This document shows, piece by piece, positions 18,081 to 28,419 of a stretch of DNA of 54,049 nucleotides. Below the pieces are notes generated by a model. That model was not told the origin of the DNA, searched no databases, and saw only the letters and a program-made list of their open reading frames with translations. The translations under genes were made by a program, and so were the position numbers. Source of the stretch: Clostridiaceae bacterium (GTDB lineage Bacteria > Bacillota > Clostridia > DSM-8532); assembly GCA_012522505.1 (NCBI GenBank), contig JAAYKJ010000149.1, positions 1 through 54,049 of the forward strand, read 5' to 3'. Position 1 is the stretch's first letter, and the number at the start of each line of letters is the position of its first letter.

Positions 18081-18399
18081 GAAATAATTCTATTTCCAGG
18101 TAGTGTCGGATGAACCAGTAAATGTCGGTTGCGAAAAATAGCATTGTCTGAAACAGGATGATGCTTTTTTGTTTGCATATAAGACGAGAATCAGAAATTT
18201 TAGTCAGCAATTGTCCAAGAAAACGACGAAATACGTTAGGATTTATTATCCTCAAAAAAAACCTTCTTTTTGTCTGGATTTTTATGTGAAAAGAATATAT
18301 AATAAGAATTGTTCACAGAATATCAATTAAGATGTGAGAACAACAAGCTGTCATTACAATACATATTCCAGTTTATTTTTCCCCGTGGAGGACATTGTC

Positions 18400-19830
18400 T
18401 TGCAGAAAAATACCTATGAAAGTCCTTTAAACGCTCGATATGCCAGTCCAGAGATGCAGGTTCTTTTTTCTCCGGATACAAAATTCAGAACCTGGCGGAT
18501 CCTTTGGATTGCATTGGCAGAAGCGGAAAAAGAATTAGGAATCCCGATAACCCAGGAACAAATTGATGAGTTGAAGAGATTCCAAAATGATATCAATTAT
18601 GAAGAAGCCGTAAAAAAGGAAAAGGAAGTGCGCCATGATGTCATGGCACATGTATATGCTTATGGGGCACAATGCCAAAAGGCGAAAGGGATCATCCACC
18701 TTGGCGCAACTTCTTGCTTCGTTTGTGACAATACAGATATTATCCTTTTTTCCAAAGCACTTCACCTGATCCGAACCAAAGTGCTGAATGTAATTTCGAA
18801 GCTGGCAATTTTCGCAGAGAAATATAAGAATATGCCAACGCTTGGTTTTACTCATTTTCAGCCTGCACAGTTGGTAACGGTAGGGAAACGAGCCTGTCTG
18901 TGGATACAGGATTTGCTTTTTGATATTGATGAGCTGGATTTTGTTTTGAACCATTTGTATCTGCTTGGTAACAAAGGAACAACAGGTACCCAAGCCAGTT
19001 TTTTAAGTCTTTTCAATGGTGACCATGACAAAGTAAAACAGCTTGAGCGTCTTATTGCAGAAAAAATTGGGTTTGAAAGAATTATACCTGTTTCCGGGCA
19101 AACCTATACCAGAAAGCAGGACTCCAGAATACTTAATGTTTTAAGCTCTATAGCACAAAGTGCGTATAAGTTCAGCAATGATTTAAGGCTTCTACAGAAC
19201 TTAAAGGAACTGGAAGAACCTTTTGAGAGCAGTCAGATCGGCTCCTCCGCTATGGCTTATAAACGAAACCCTATGCGCAGCGAAAGAATATCTGCTCTGG
19301 CCAGATACGTGATTGTGGATGCACTGAACCCCGCAATCACGGCCTCAACTCAATGGCTTGAACGCACGCTGGATGATTCTGCAAATCGTCGCATAAGTAT
19401 TCCAGAAGGTTTTCTGGCAGTTGATGCAATTTTGAATATCTATATCAATATTGCTGAAGGTCTGGTTGTTTATCCCGAAATGATTCGTAAACGGGTTATG
19501 GAGGAACTCCCTTTCATGGTCACTGAAGATATTTTGATGGCTGCAGTGAAAAAGGGTGGAGACCGACAAGCCCTTCACGAAAGAATACGAATACACTCCA
19601 TGGCTGCTGCAAAAAGGGTTAAGCAGGAAGGTCTTACCAACGATCTTATCGAACGGATCTCTCGGGACGATGCCTTTGGAATGAGTTTGAACGATTTGAA
19701 GGAAATCCTTGATCCAAGACTGTACATCGGAAGAAGTACTGAGCAGGTGGAAGAATTCCTGCAGGGCTATGTGTTACCATTATTGGAAGAAGACAGCTTT
19801 CAGGACGTACATGTACAGCTGAATGTATGA
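18400..19830 (+). CDS. purB: Adenylosuccinate lyase
   Basis: This enzyme acts twice in purine synthesis, cleaving SAICAR and adenylosuccinate to release fumarate. The 476-residue protein is longer than the ~430-residue Bacillus type and resembles the longer form seen in many clostridia. The superfamily signature reads GSSAMAYKRNPMRSE. Other landmarks are IHLGATSCFVCDNTD and GFTHFQPAQLVTVGKR. TTG 18400 lies eight bases after GTGGAGG (18385-18391). The in-frame ATG 18334 precedes that site. It stands alone, with no other pur genes nearby. Confidence 0.94.
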   Translation: MQKNTYESPLNARYASPEMQVLFSPDTKFRTWRILWIALAEAEKELGIPITQEQIDELKRFQNDINYEEAVKKEKEVRHDVMAHVYAYGAQCQKAKGIIHLGATSCFVCDNTDIILFSKALHLIRTKVLNVISKLAIFAEKYKNMPTLGFTHFQPAQLVTVGKRACLWIQDLLFDIDELDFVLNHLYLLGNKGTTGTQASFLSLFNGDHDKVKQLERLIAEKIGFERIIPVSGQTYTRKQDSRILNVLSSIAQSAYKFSNDLRLLQNLKELEEPFESSQIGSSAMAYKRNPMRSERISALARYVIVDALNPAITASTQWLERTLDDSANRRISIPEGFLAVDAILNIYINIAEGLVVYPEMIRKRVMEELPFMVTEDILMAAVKKGGDRQALHERIRIHSMAAAKRVKQEGLTNDLIERISRDDAFGMSLNDLKEILDPRLYIGRSTEQVEEFLQGYVLPLLEEDSFQDVHVQLNV

Positions 19831-19882
19831 CAATCATAAGCAAATATATACAACCGAGAATAAAATCCCAATTAAATTATAC

Positions 19883-19911
19883 TTGATTATTTTGCGAAAA
19901 ATTGATATGAT
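19883..19911 (+). promoter_or_regulatory. Promoter of the GntR regulator gene
   Basis: TTGATT (19883-19888) and TATGAT (19906-19911) are 17 bp apart, about 130 bases before the gene. Confidence 0.5.
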
Positions 19912-19939
19912 GTTAAAACATAATAACAACATTACAACA

Positions 19940-19955
19940 TGATTCAGTGGAATCA
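19940..19955 (+). promoter_or_regulatory. Palindrome, possible autoregulatory operator
   Basis: TGATTC (19940-19945) and GAATCA (19950-19955) form a perfect inverted repeat around AGTG. It lies just downstream of the predicted transcription start of the GntR-family gene, a usual place for an autorepression site. The binding claim is inference. Confidence 0.4.
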
Positions 19956-20044
19956 TTGTATTGGTGTATCAATAATCCACCTGTTACAAAAGACGAACCA
20001 CGAAAGAGAGAAAAGCATCATAATTAAAACTGGGGGTAATGGTT

Positions 20045-20788
20045 GTGTCACGCATTAACAAGTACAGTACAGTACCTTTATACTGTCAGTTGAAACAAAT
20101 TCTTCTCGAAAAAATTGAAACAGGGGAGTATGCTGAAGAATCCAAGATTCCTTCCGAACAGGATTTATGTGAACAGTATGGCATCAGCCGCCCCACGGTT
20201 CGACAAGCTATCAATGAACTGACAAACAACGGACAACTTTACAAACTGAAAGGGAAGGGCACCTTTGTATCCAAAAGGAAATCAAGTGTACACATCAATG
20301 ATTACAGCGGGTTTACCGATTCTATTCTAGACAGCCTTGATCCAGAAAAGAAGGATGTATTATCGGTATCTTCCGTTACATCCGATGAATTTATCAAACT
20401 TAAGGAAGTCTTTGCTATAAAGAATGAGAATTACGATTTCACCTGTATTACTTATGTGAACAAAAGAAATGATGAAGTGTTCTCGGTCAATACCTCATAT
20501 ATTCCGAAAAGCCTCTTTCCGGAAATCGCTGACGACATCACAGGCAAGAAACCTTCATTTGAAATATTACGAGGTAAATATCCTTTGGTACCATGCAGCT
20601 CAAAAAGCACACTAGAGGTTATCTATACGGATCAGGTGGATGCAGGTCTTCTGCAAGTACAGCCAGGGCAAGCTCTTATCGAGGTATGTAATACTCTGTA
20701 TTCGAAGAGCGGTCAAGCGGTTGAATATATTGTTTCAAAATACAGGGCAGACAAATGCAGATTAATGTTTGAAAATTATAAAAAGTAG
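20045..20788 (+). CDS. GntR-family transcriptional regulator (HutC subfamily)
   Basis: This 247-residue regulator has an N-terminal winged helix (about 5-72, with EQDLCEQYGISRPTVRQAINEL) and a C-terminal UTRA ligand-binding domain (about 90-245). Such proteins usually repress sugar or amino-acid genes until a metabolite binds. GTG 20045 is eight bases after the GGGGG ribosome site; ATG 20039 is only two bases from it. The target genes are not evident. The neighbouring gtrA and queA genes are not typical UTRA targets. Confidence 0.9.
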   Translation: MSRINKYSTVPLYCQLKQILLEKIETGEYAEESKIPSEQDLCEQYGISRPTVRQAINELTNNGQLYKLKGKGTFVSKRKSSVHINDYSGFTDSILDSLDPEKKDVLSVSSVTSDEFIKLKEVFAIKNENYDFTCITYVNKRNDEVFSVNTSYIPKSLFPEIADDITGKKPSFEILRGKYPLVPCSSKSTLEVIYTDQVDAGLLQVQPGQALIEVCNTLYSKSGQAVEYIVSKYRADKCRLMFENYKK

Positions 20789-20857
20789 CGCAGAAAATTT
20801 GCATTTTTTCTTTGCAAAAAGCAGATAATAACCCATTGATATGAAGGCGGTTGTGGA

Positions 20858-21355
20858 ATGAGAAATAAACAGAAAATTTTACTGTGGCTTTCTAAAAGAA
20901 AAGAGAAAAAAATAGCCGCCTTGCTATACAGGTTTTATGAACCCATTACCTATCTGATATTTGGCATTCTCACCACAATTGTTAATGTTGTTGTTTTCAC
21001 GCTTCTTGAAAATCTGCTGGGTCAGGAAAACTGGTATTTGTCTAATTTACCTGCTATTTTTTCTGCCATTCTGTTTGCGTACTTAACAAACCGCTCCTTT
21101 GTTTTTGATTCTGACGGCAACTTTTGGGTGGAAATGTACAGGTTCTTTTCTGCAAGAATTGTCGTTTCTCTTGTGTTTGAATATGGCACCACTTATGTTC
21201 TTTTCAATGTTCTGCATTTGGATTATCAACTCGATCTGCACTATGTCAAAGTATCCCTGTTTAAGATCATATCCTTGGTGTTGGTGCTCGTTGGAAACTA
21301 TATCGCCAGTAAAATATTTGTTTTCAGAACCGAACAAACCAAAAATGTACTTTGA
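20858..21355 (+). CDS. GtrA-family membrane protein
   Basis: This 165-residue protein has four predicted membrane helices and the GtrA-type opening EPITYLIFGILTTIVNVVVF. Family members are thought to help move or present lipid-linked sugars for glycosylation of surface polymers. The basic N terminus (KRKEKKIAALLYR) suggests a cytoplasmic start. It lies 69 bases after the GntR gene in the same orientation. Confidence 0.85.
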   Translation: MRNKQKILLWLSKRKEKKIAALLYRFYEPITYLIFGILTTIVNVVVFTLLENLLGQENWYLSNLPAIFSAILFAYLTNRSFVFDSDGNFWVEMYRFFSARIVVSLVFEYGTTYVLFNVLHLDYQLDLHYVKVSLFKIISLVLVLVGNYIASKIFVFRTEQTKNVL

Positions 21356-21421
21356 TCAATAGCCCTTTTTTATGTATGATGGTACTATTGAATTTTGGTA
21401 TATTTACAGGCAGGGTTTATG

Positions 21422-22447
21422 ATGATATTGAAGGATTTTTATTATGAGCTTCCACATAATTTAATCGCGCAGAATCCAGCGCAAAAGAGAGACATGTCCA
21501 GGCTATTGGTATTAAGCAAGGAAACAGGTCAGATAACACATCTTCATTTTCAGGATATCAAAAACAGTCTGAAACCAGGGGATTGCCTGGTAATCAATAA
21601 TACAAGGGTTATTCCTGCTCGGCTTTTGGGCCAAAGGGAGGATACGGGAGGAAAGATTGAATTTGTTCTTCTGAAGAAACATGGGGAAGATCTTTGGGAA
21701 GTTCTTCTGAAACCAGGCAAGAGAGCGAAGCAAGGATCCCGTTTTGTGTTTGGAGACGGCCTTCTGAAGGCAGAAGTTATCGATATCCTTGAAGAAGGAA
21801 ACCGTCTCGTGAAATTCTATTATCAAGGAATTTTCGAACAAATTCTGGATCAGGTAGGCATCATGCCACTGCCTCCATATATATCCGCAAAACTTGAAGA
21901 CAGGGAACGTTATCAAACCGTCTACTCCAAATGGAATGGTTCAGCGGCGGCGCCTACTGCGGGTCTTCATTTCACAAAGGAACTGATGGAAGAGCTAAGG
22001 CAAAGAGGCGTGATGTTCGCTGAACTTACGCTGCATGTTGGAATCGGTACTTTTAGACCTGTAAAAACCGAAAACATCCTGGAACATCATATGCATTCCG
22101 AATTTTATATGATCGACCAGAAGGCCTGTGATATAATTAATCAAACAAAAATAAGGCAGGGGAGAGTAATTGCAGTTGGAACAACAAGCTGCCGTGTTTT
22201 GGAAACCGTCAGTACCGAGGACGGTTTTGTTCACCCCAAAGCAGGAGATACGGATATTTTCATCTATCCAGGATATCGGTTTAAGTCAATCGATGGTCTG
22301 ATCACGAATTTTCATTTACCCGAATCCACCCTTTTGATGCTGGTCAGTGCTTTTGCCGGTAGGAAGAATGTACTGTCTGCCTATGAAGAAGCTATCCGTT
22401 TACAGTACCGTTTTTTTAGCTTTGGAGATGCGATGCTGATTCTATAA
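21422..22447 (+). CDS. queA: S-adenosylmethionine:tRNA ribosyltransferase-isomerase
   Basis: This enzyme adds the cyclopentenediol precursor to 7-aminomethyl-deazaguanine in tRNA during queuosine synthesis. The 341-residue length matches the family. Motifs include [16 protein letters not shown] at the start, [31 protein letters not shown] and the C-terminal [17 protein letters not shown]. The second of two adjacent ATGs (21422) gives the usual N terminus. It pairs functionally with tgt, from which it is separated by one membrane-protein gene. Confidence 0.94.
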   Translation: MILKDFYYELPHNLIAQNPAQKRDMSRLLVLSKETGQITHLHFQDIKNSLKPGDCLVINNTRVIPARLLGQREDTGGKIEFVLLKKHGEDLWEVLLKPGKRAKQGSRFVFGDGLLKAEVIDILEEGNRLVKFYYQGIFEQILDQVGIMPLPPYISAKLEDRERYQTVYSKWNGSAAAPTAGLHFTKELMEELRQRGVMFAELTLHVGIGTFRPVKTENILEHHMHSEFYMIDQKACDIINQTKIRQGRVIAVGTTSCRVLETVSTEDGFVHPKAGDTDIFIYPGYRFKSIDGLITNFHLPESTLLMLVSAFAGRKNVLSAYEEAIRLQYRFFSFGDAMLIL

Positions 22448-22563
22448 CGTGTTATGAAATACTTTTTCTTTTAATGAAATTCTAATGAAGAACTAAGAGG
22501 TTTTTCATAGTCACGTATTATAATGGACAATGTAAACTAGCTCTTATTAGGAGGAAGGAAAAC

Positions 22564-23148
22564 ATGAATAATAATTATAATCAAAGCAATAAATCCGGAA
22601 AAGTTGGTTGGGGAATCATCCTGGTAGGAATAGGGGCTTTCCTTTTATTAAGCAATATGGGCCTGGTGCCTAGTTTTGGGGAACTGATTGGAGCCTTCTG
22701 GCCTATGATTATTATTTTTGTAGCCTTGATGTTCCATGTTGGATTTTACTCAAACAAGAATCGTGTAGGTTTGCTGGTGCCCGGGGGGATACTTTTAACT
22801 ATCGGAATTGTTTGTCAAAGCGCTACATTATGGAATTTGTGGCGGTTTATGTGGCCCGGTTTCATTCTTGCACCTGCAGTCGGGTTGTTTGAGCTTTATA
22901 TCTTTGGAAAACGTAATAAAGGCCTGCTTATTCCGATTGGTATTCTTACGGGTTTGTCACTAATATTCTTCTCCATGTCTTTCCGCAGCCTTGGAGGAAT
23001 GGCAAGATACATTGTTCCCGCAATGCTGATCTTAATTGGAATTGCTGTACTGGCTAAAGACAAAAAGCAGCAGAATGGATATGCCTACCATGAAAATCAC
23101 CAAAGCAACGAACAACAGAATTATTACGATAACAGCAGCGATATATAA
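22564..23148 (+). CDS. Predicted membrane protein, LiaI/LiaF-type transmembrane domain
   Basis: This 194-residue protein opens with a polar tail and then WGIILVGIGAFLLLSNMG, the hallmark of the small LiaF-like or DUF5668 membrane domain. About six hydrophobic helices follow, and the end is polar, rich in Gln and Asn. A good ribosome site, AGGAGGAAGG, precedes ATG 22564. Related domains occur in envelope-stress regulators. No LiaRS-like system is nearby, so a role is not assigned. It interrupts the queA-tgt pair and has its own terminator. Confidence 0.7.
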   Translation: MNNNYNQSNKSGKVGWGIILVGIGAFLLLSNMGLVPSFGELIGAFWPMIIIFVALMFHVGFYSNKNRVGLLVPGGILLTIGIVCQSATLWNLWRFMWPGFILAPAVGLFELYIFGKRNKGLLIPIGILTGLSLIFFSMSFRSLGGMARYIVPAMLILIGIAVLAKDKKQQNGYAYHENHQSNEQQNYYDNSSDI

Positions 23149-23164
23149 TCCGACAAATGAAGGA

Positions 23165-23195
23165 AAGGACAGGGTTAAGACTCTGTCCTTTTTTC
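23165..23195 (+). terminator. Intrinsic terminator after the membrane-protein gene
   Basis: AAGGACAG (23165-23172) pairs with CTGTCCTT (23183-23190), followed directly by a T-run. Confidence 0.85.
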
Positions 23196-23226
23196 ATGAA
23201 TCACCTCTCGCAATGTCGTATCTGTC

Positions 23227-23255
23227 TTGACCACCGGGTAAAACTGGGTTAAGAT
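23227..23255 (+). promoter_or_regulatory. Possible tgt promoter
   Basis: TTGACC (23227-23232) and TAAGAT (23250-23255) are 17 bp apart, after the preceding terminator and about 100 bases before tgt. Confidence 0.4.
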
Positions 23256-23348
23256 AGTGCGGTAAGAATTCATCAGGGTGCATGGCGCATCGTCTGTCAT
23301 ATCAACGCAGATGATGTGCAAATCAGACATTATGTTAAAGGAAGTTGA

Positions 23349-24509
<1,161 letters not shown>

Positions 24510-24891
24510 CAGAATTCTGTTGTACGCTTTAATCATTCGATGTGTATCCTGGACAATCTTCAGCCCGAATCTTCAGCCCGAGTGAATACTAAGATACTCA
24601 TCCTGTAACCCTTCAAAACCAGCTAGGAAACAGCTGTGATGAAAGAAATAAATGGGTTGAATTGGCTTGTTTTATTGTGTATAATGTTTCTATGCTTACA
24701 GGCAGGCAATATAGGTACTGGTTGCAGGGCAGAATGATAATGAATACGCTGTAAGGCGGTTATTATTGGTTTTGCATTTCAGCCTAATGGATATCCCGCC
24801 TTAGTGAATATATGTTTGAAATAAAATTAGCAATGCATTCAGATGATATACGTTTGTTGTAATTGCTTGCAATTTCGAAAGGAGAAAAAAT
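24510..24891 (+). promoter_or_regulatory. Intergenic region with yajC promoter and structured leader
   Basis: No gene is apparent in this gap. It holds a 13-bp tandem duplication, AATCTTCAGCCCG (24555-24567 and 24568-24580). A promoter follows, TTGAAT (24657-24662), 17 bp, then TATAAT (24680-24685). The roughly 200-base leader contains a perfect long-range stem, TAAGGCGG (24752-24759) with CCGCCTTA (24796-24803). I could not match the leader to a known riboswitch. Confidence 0.55.
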
Positions 24892-25236
24892 ATGAACTGG
24901 TTGTTAACTGCTTTTGCTGAGGGTACCACCCCAGTAGATCAAGCAACTGATGGAAATGGTCTTCTGGTTTTTTTGGTTCAGTTTGGACCTATTATTCTGC
25001 TGTTTGGGTTAATGTATGTCATTCTGATTTTACCGCAAAGGAAAAGGGAAAAAAAGACTCGTCAGATGATCGATTCTGCCATTGTTGGCGATAAGGTTAT
25101 ATCTATTGGCGGAATAAGCGGCAAAATCGTTAATATCAAGGATGATGAATTTACCATTGAAACCGGTAATGAAAGAACAAAGATAACCGTTAAGAAATGG
25201 GCCATTAAGGAAGTCGACAAACCAATTTCTGAATAA
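24892..25236 (+). CDS. yajC: Sec translocase accessory subunit YajC
   Basis: This 114-residue protein has one membrane helix (about 22-45) followed by a basic cytoplasmic segment (LPQRKREKKTRQM) and the typical VGDKVISIGGISGKI stretch. YajC associates with SecDF in the holotranslocon. A Q/T/D-rich N-terminal stretch precedes the helix. secD and secF do not follow here; instead a strong terminator does. Linkage to tgt is conserved in many bacteria. Confidence 0.92.
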   Translation: MNWLLTAFAEGTTPVDQATDGNGLLVFLVQFGPIILLFGLMYVILILPQRKREKKTRQMIDSAIVGDKVISIGGISGKIVNIKDDEFTIETGNERTKITVKKWAIKEVDKPISE

Positions 25237-25240
25237 TTTT

Positions 25241-25271
25241 AAGCCCCGGTTATACAGACCGGGGCTTTCTC
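25241..25271 (+). terminator. Intrinsic terminator after yajC
   Basis: AAGCCCCGGT (25241-25250) pairs perfectly with ACCGGGGCTT (25258-25267), followed by TCT and further pyrimidines. Confidence 0.85.
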
Positions 25272-25347
25272 AAATGCCCCGGGTTTAAACACTTGGTTCA
25301 GTTCGCGGTCATTGATTGATATATCACAGATGCCGGAGGATGATGTT

Positions 25348-25857
25348 TTGGAAGAGTACCTGGTAGTCGGAAAAATAGTGAATACTCATGGTGTTAACGG
25401 TGAGTTGAAAGTGCTCCCTTTAACCTCCGATGTTAGTCGTTTTGATTACCTGAAGCTTGCCTGGATTGAAGAGAAGGGAAAGCATACAGAGCACTATGTC
25501 GAAAAAGTACGCTATCACAAAAACTTTGTACTTCTTACACTACGAGGTATTGACACACTGGATAAAGCGTCTTTGTTAAAGGGTTGCGATTTGAAGGTGA
25601 GTCGGAAATATGCCCGCCCTTTGGAGGAAAATGAATACTTTATCGTTGATTTGATTGGCTGCAAGGTTTATGAAAATAATCTTCTTCTTGGGACAATCAC
25701 CGATGTGCTGCAGACCAGTGGCAATGACGTGTATGTAACCACAGGCGGCAAGTATGGTGAAATCCTTATTCCTGCTGTAGAACACGTAGTCCGGGAGGTT
25801 GATATTGAAAACAAACGAGTGCAGGTGGTTCTACCAGAAGGGTTGATTGAAGGATGA
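25348..25857 (+). CDS. rimM: 16S rRNA processing protein RimM
   Basis: This factor assists 30S subunit maturation. The 169-residue length matches the family when TTG 25348 is used, which sits eight bases after GGAGG (25335-25339). The ATG at 25312 would add 12 residues upstream of that site. Motifs include VGKIVNTHGVNGELKV near the start and the PRC-barrel segment YFIVDLIGCKVYE. It overlaps trmD by four bases (ATGA). rpsP, the usual upstream neighbour, is absent. Confidence 0.94.
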   Translation: MEEYLVVGKIVNTHGVNGELKVLPLTSDVSRFDYLKLAWIEEKGKHTEHYVEKVRYHKNFVLLTLRGIDTLDKASLLKGCDLKVSRKYARPLEENEYFIVDLIGCKVYENNLLLGTITDVLQTSGNDVYVTTGGKYGEILIPAVEHVVREVDIENKRVQVVLPEGLIEG

Positions 25858-26564
25858 TTTTTGATGTGCTAACCCTTTTCCCGGAGGATGTTGACAGGTT
25901 CTTGTCCGGAAGTATTATCGGCCGTGCCAGGGAAAAAGGAATTCTAACCGTTCGTACCCATAATATCCGGGACTTTTCGCAGGATAAGCATAAAAAGGTG
26001 GATGATTACCCATACGGTGGAGGTGGCGGTATGGTCATGACTCCTCAACCCATCCACGATGCTTGGCTTCATGTGACCAGGGATTTGCCCTATAAACCGA
26101 AAACCATATACATGAGTCCCCAGGGAAAAGTGCTCAATCAAGATATAGCTAAGGAGCTTATGCAGGAAGAGCATATCATCATCCTGTGCGGACATTATGA
26201 GGGGGTTGATGAGCGTATTCTGGAAGAGATCGTGGATGAAGAGATTTCCATCGGGGATTATGTATTAACCGGTGGTGAGTTGCCAGCTATGGTGCTGATC
26301 GACTGTGTCAGCAGGATGGTTCAGGGTGTATTGCCGTCGGAAGAAGCGTTCTCAGACGAATCTCATTTTCATGGTCTGCTGGAGTATCCCCAGTACACCA
26401 GACCACCGGAATATCTCGAAAAAAGTGTGCCAGACATCCTGTTGTCAGGACATCACGCCAATATTGAAAAATGGCGATTTGAAAAGAGACTCGAACGAAC
26501 CAGGGACAGAAGACCGGATTTATACGAAAAATATATTAGAGAACAAAAGGGAGATCAAAAATAG
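25854..26564 (+). CDS. trmD: tRNA (guanine-N1)-methyltransferase
   Basis: This enzyme methylates G37 of tRNAs to prevent frameshifting. The 236-residue SPOUT-fold protein has DDYPYGGGGGMVM, YMSPQGK, the SAM-binding knot LCGHYEGVDERI and SIGDYVLTGGELPAM. It is translationally coupled to rimM through ATGA. rplS does not follow, which departs from the common rpsP-rimM-trmD-rplS order. Confidence 0.95.
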   Translation: MIFDVLTLFPEDVDRFLSGSIIGRAREKGILTVRTHNIRDFSQDKHKKVDDYPYGGGGGMVMTPQPIHDAWLHVTRDLPYKPKTIYMSPQGKVLNQDIAKELMQEEHIIILCGHYEGVDERILEEIVDEEISIGDYVLTGGELPAMVLIDCVSRMVQGVLPSEEAFSDESHFHGLLEYPQYTRPPEYLEKSVPDILLSGHHANIEKWRFEKRLERTRDRRPDLYEKYIREQKGDQK

Positions 26565-26703
26565 GAATTCGGTTATCAGCCGATTTTCCCATATTCTTCA
26601 GGGATAACCCTTTGTCAATACATCAACGACGGAAATAAGCAGTATAGCGCACAGGAATCGTTATGCTTATCGTATCAGGAAGAAATCATGAAAGGTGGTA
26701 CCT

Positions 26704-28014
26704 TTGGATCAGAAAAAAAAGAAAGCACCTCTGGCTTACAGGATGATGCCAAGAATGCTTGAAGATTTTATTGGACAGGAACATATCGTCGGTAAGGGCA
26801 AACTTTTACACAGGATGATTCAGGCAGACCAGATTTCATCCATCATTCTTTATGGTCCTCCCGGTACAGGAAAAACATCCCTTGCACGGATCATAGCCAA
26901 TACGACCAAATCCGTCTTCCACCAGTTAAACGCTGTCACAGCCGGTGTAAAGGATATCAAGCAGGTTGTAGAGGAAACAGGGAATGCTTTTTTGAATCCT
27001 GCAGGGCGTTGTGTGCTGTTTATCGATGAAATCCATCGATTTAATAAATCTCAGCAGGATGCATTGCTCCCATATGTGGAAAAAGGTCTTGTGGTACTGA
27101 TCGGTGCAACAACTGAAAATCCTTTTTTTGAAGTGAATAAGGCATTAATCTCCCGATCCACGGTTTTTATGTTAAAACCCCTAACGGTGGAAAACATCGC
27201 TCAGATCCTTCAGCAGGCTCTAAGTGACCCCGAACGTGGCTATGGCCAGCTGAAAATCGACATTGATAAAGAAGCCCTGCTTCTTTTATCAAGGCTTTCG
27301 AGTGGCGATGCGCGTGTTGCACTGAATGCCCTTGAATTGGCGGTCTTAACATCCGAAATCGACAGCGAGGGTCGATATACCATCACGACTGGAGTGGTGG
27401 AGGAATGCATTCAAAAAAAGGTGGTGCGATTTGATAAGTCCTCGGAAGCGCATTATGACAATATCAGTGCTTTTATCAAGTCCATGCGCGGCAGCGATCC
27501 CGATGCAGCGCTGTTCTATTTGGGAAGAGCTCTATACGCGGGAGAAACGCCGGAGTTTTTGATCCGCCGGATTATTATCTGTGCTTCAGAAGATGTTGGT
27601 ATGGCCAATCCAAATGCATTGAATCTCGCTGTTTCAGCAGCACTGGCTATTGAAAGAATTGGAATGCCAGAGGCCAGGATTTTGCTTGCTCATGCTGCGG
27701 TAATGGTTGCAACAAGCCCCAAATCCAATTCCTGTTACAAGGGTATCGACCAAGTGATCTCCGATATTGAATCGAAAGACACGGGTGAGGTTCCAATGCA
27801 CCTTCGTAATGCTCCAGCCAGCGGAATGAGCGATCTTGGATATGGCAAAGGCTATTTGTATGCTCATGATTTCCCCGGACATATTGTAGATCAGGAATAC
27901 CTTCCTGAAGAAATGAAAGGTACCAAATATTATCATCCTTCCCAAAACGGGTATGAAGCAAGAATATCCGAGTGGCTTCAGGCTCGCAGAGATAAAGGTA
28001 ACAAGAAGACGTAA
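26704..28014 (+). CDS. rarA: Replication-associated recombination AAA ATPase RarA (MgsA)
   Basis: This 436-residue clamp-loader-like AAA+ protein acts at stalled replication forks. Walker A is GPPGTGKTS and Walker B is LFIDEIHRFNKSQQD. The sensor 1 region reads IGATTENPFFEVN, and the C-terminal tetramerisation region contains MRGSDPDAALFYLGR and HAAVMVATSPKSNSCY. I chose TTG 26704, six bases after AGGTG; the in-frame GTG 26695 overlaps that site. A small membrane-protein gene follows after 25 bases. Confidence 0.93.
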   Translation: MDQKKKKAPLAYRMMPRMLEDFIGQEHIVGKGKLLHRMIQADQISSIILYGPPGTGKTSLARIIANTTKSVFHQLNAVTAGVKDIKQVVEETGNAFLNPAGRCVLFIDEIHRFNKSQQDALLPYVEKGLVVLIGATTENPFFEVNKALISRSTVFMLKPLTVENIAQILQQALSDPERGYGQLKIDIDKEALLLLSRLSSGDARVALNALELAVLTSEIDSEGRYTITTGVVEECIQKKVVRFDKSSEAHYDNISAFIKSMRGSDPDAALFYLGRALYAGETPEFLIRRIIICASEDVGMANPNALNLAVSAALAIERIGMPEARILLAHAAVMVATSPKSNSCYKGIDQVISDIESKDTGEVPMHLRNAPASGMSDLGYGKGYLYAHDFPGHIVDQEYLPEEMKGTKYYHPSQNGYEARISEWLQARRDKGNKKT

Positions 28015-28039
28015 GTTAATCTGGAAAGGTAGGGCTGTC

Positions 28040-28312
28040 ATGACAAAGAAAAGAATTTTTGCATGGATAGCGTTGATATTTTTCGTTTTCAACGTAGTAA
28101 ACATACTGTTCTTGCATTTTTATGTGACAGCAAGTGCTACTGTTTTTCTAATGTATGTGCTGGTTTTCTATTTTGGAAACAGAAGGGGCCTATACAGTAA
28201 CACTCAACATAATATTGACGATAATCCTGAAAATGGCGAAGACATAAAAAACATACAGAATACGAACCCTGATGAAGAGCTACAGGGAAACAAGGTTACA
28301 GATGACAATTAA
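28040..28312 (+). CDS. Small membrane protein of unknown function
   Basis: This 90-residue protein has two adjacent hydrophobic segments (about 7-24 and 28-45), then a short basic turn (GNRRGLYS) and a polar acidic tail rich in Asn, Asp and Glu. ATG 28040 follows GGAAAGGTAGGG. I recognise no family. Its position 25 bases after rarA suggests co-transcription. Confidence 0.6.
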   Translation: MTKKRIFAWIALIFFVFNVVNILFLHFYVTASATVFLMYVLVFYFGNRRGLYSNTQHNIDDNPENGEDIKNIQNTNPDEELQGNKVTDDN

Positions 28313-28419
28313 CGCATTCAACCGATATTTGGCAAATGCTCCTAAAACCCTGTCTCCTGTGATCCAAAGTCCAAAAATAAGTTCGTGAAGATACAGTATC
28401 ATTTGTTTGGGGATTGGAA

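Noticed and set aside
17656-18255. Minus-strand frames across the 66-bp tandem repeats
   Set aside because: They arise because the repeat length is near a multiple of three, overlap the end of the aminotransferase gene, and have no ribosome sites.
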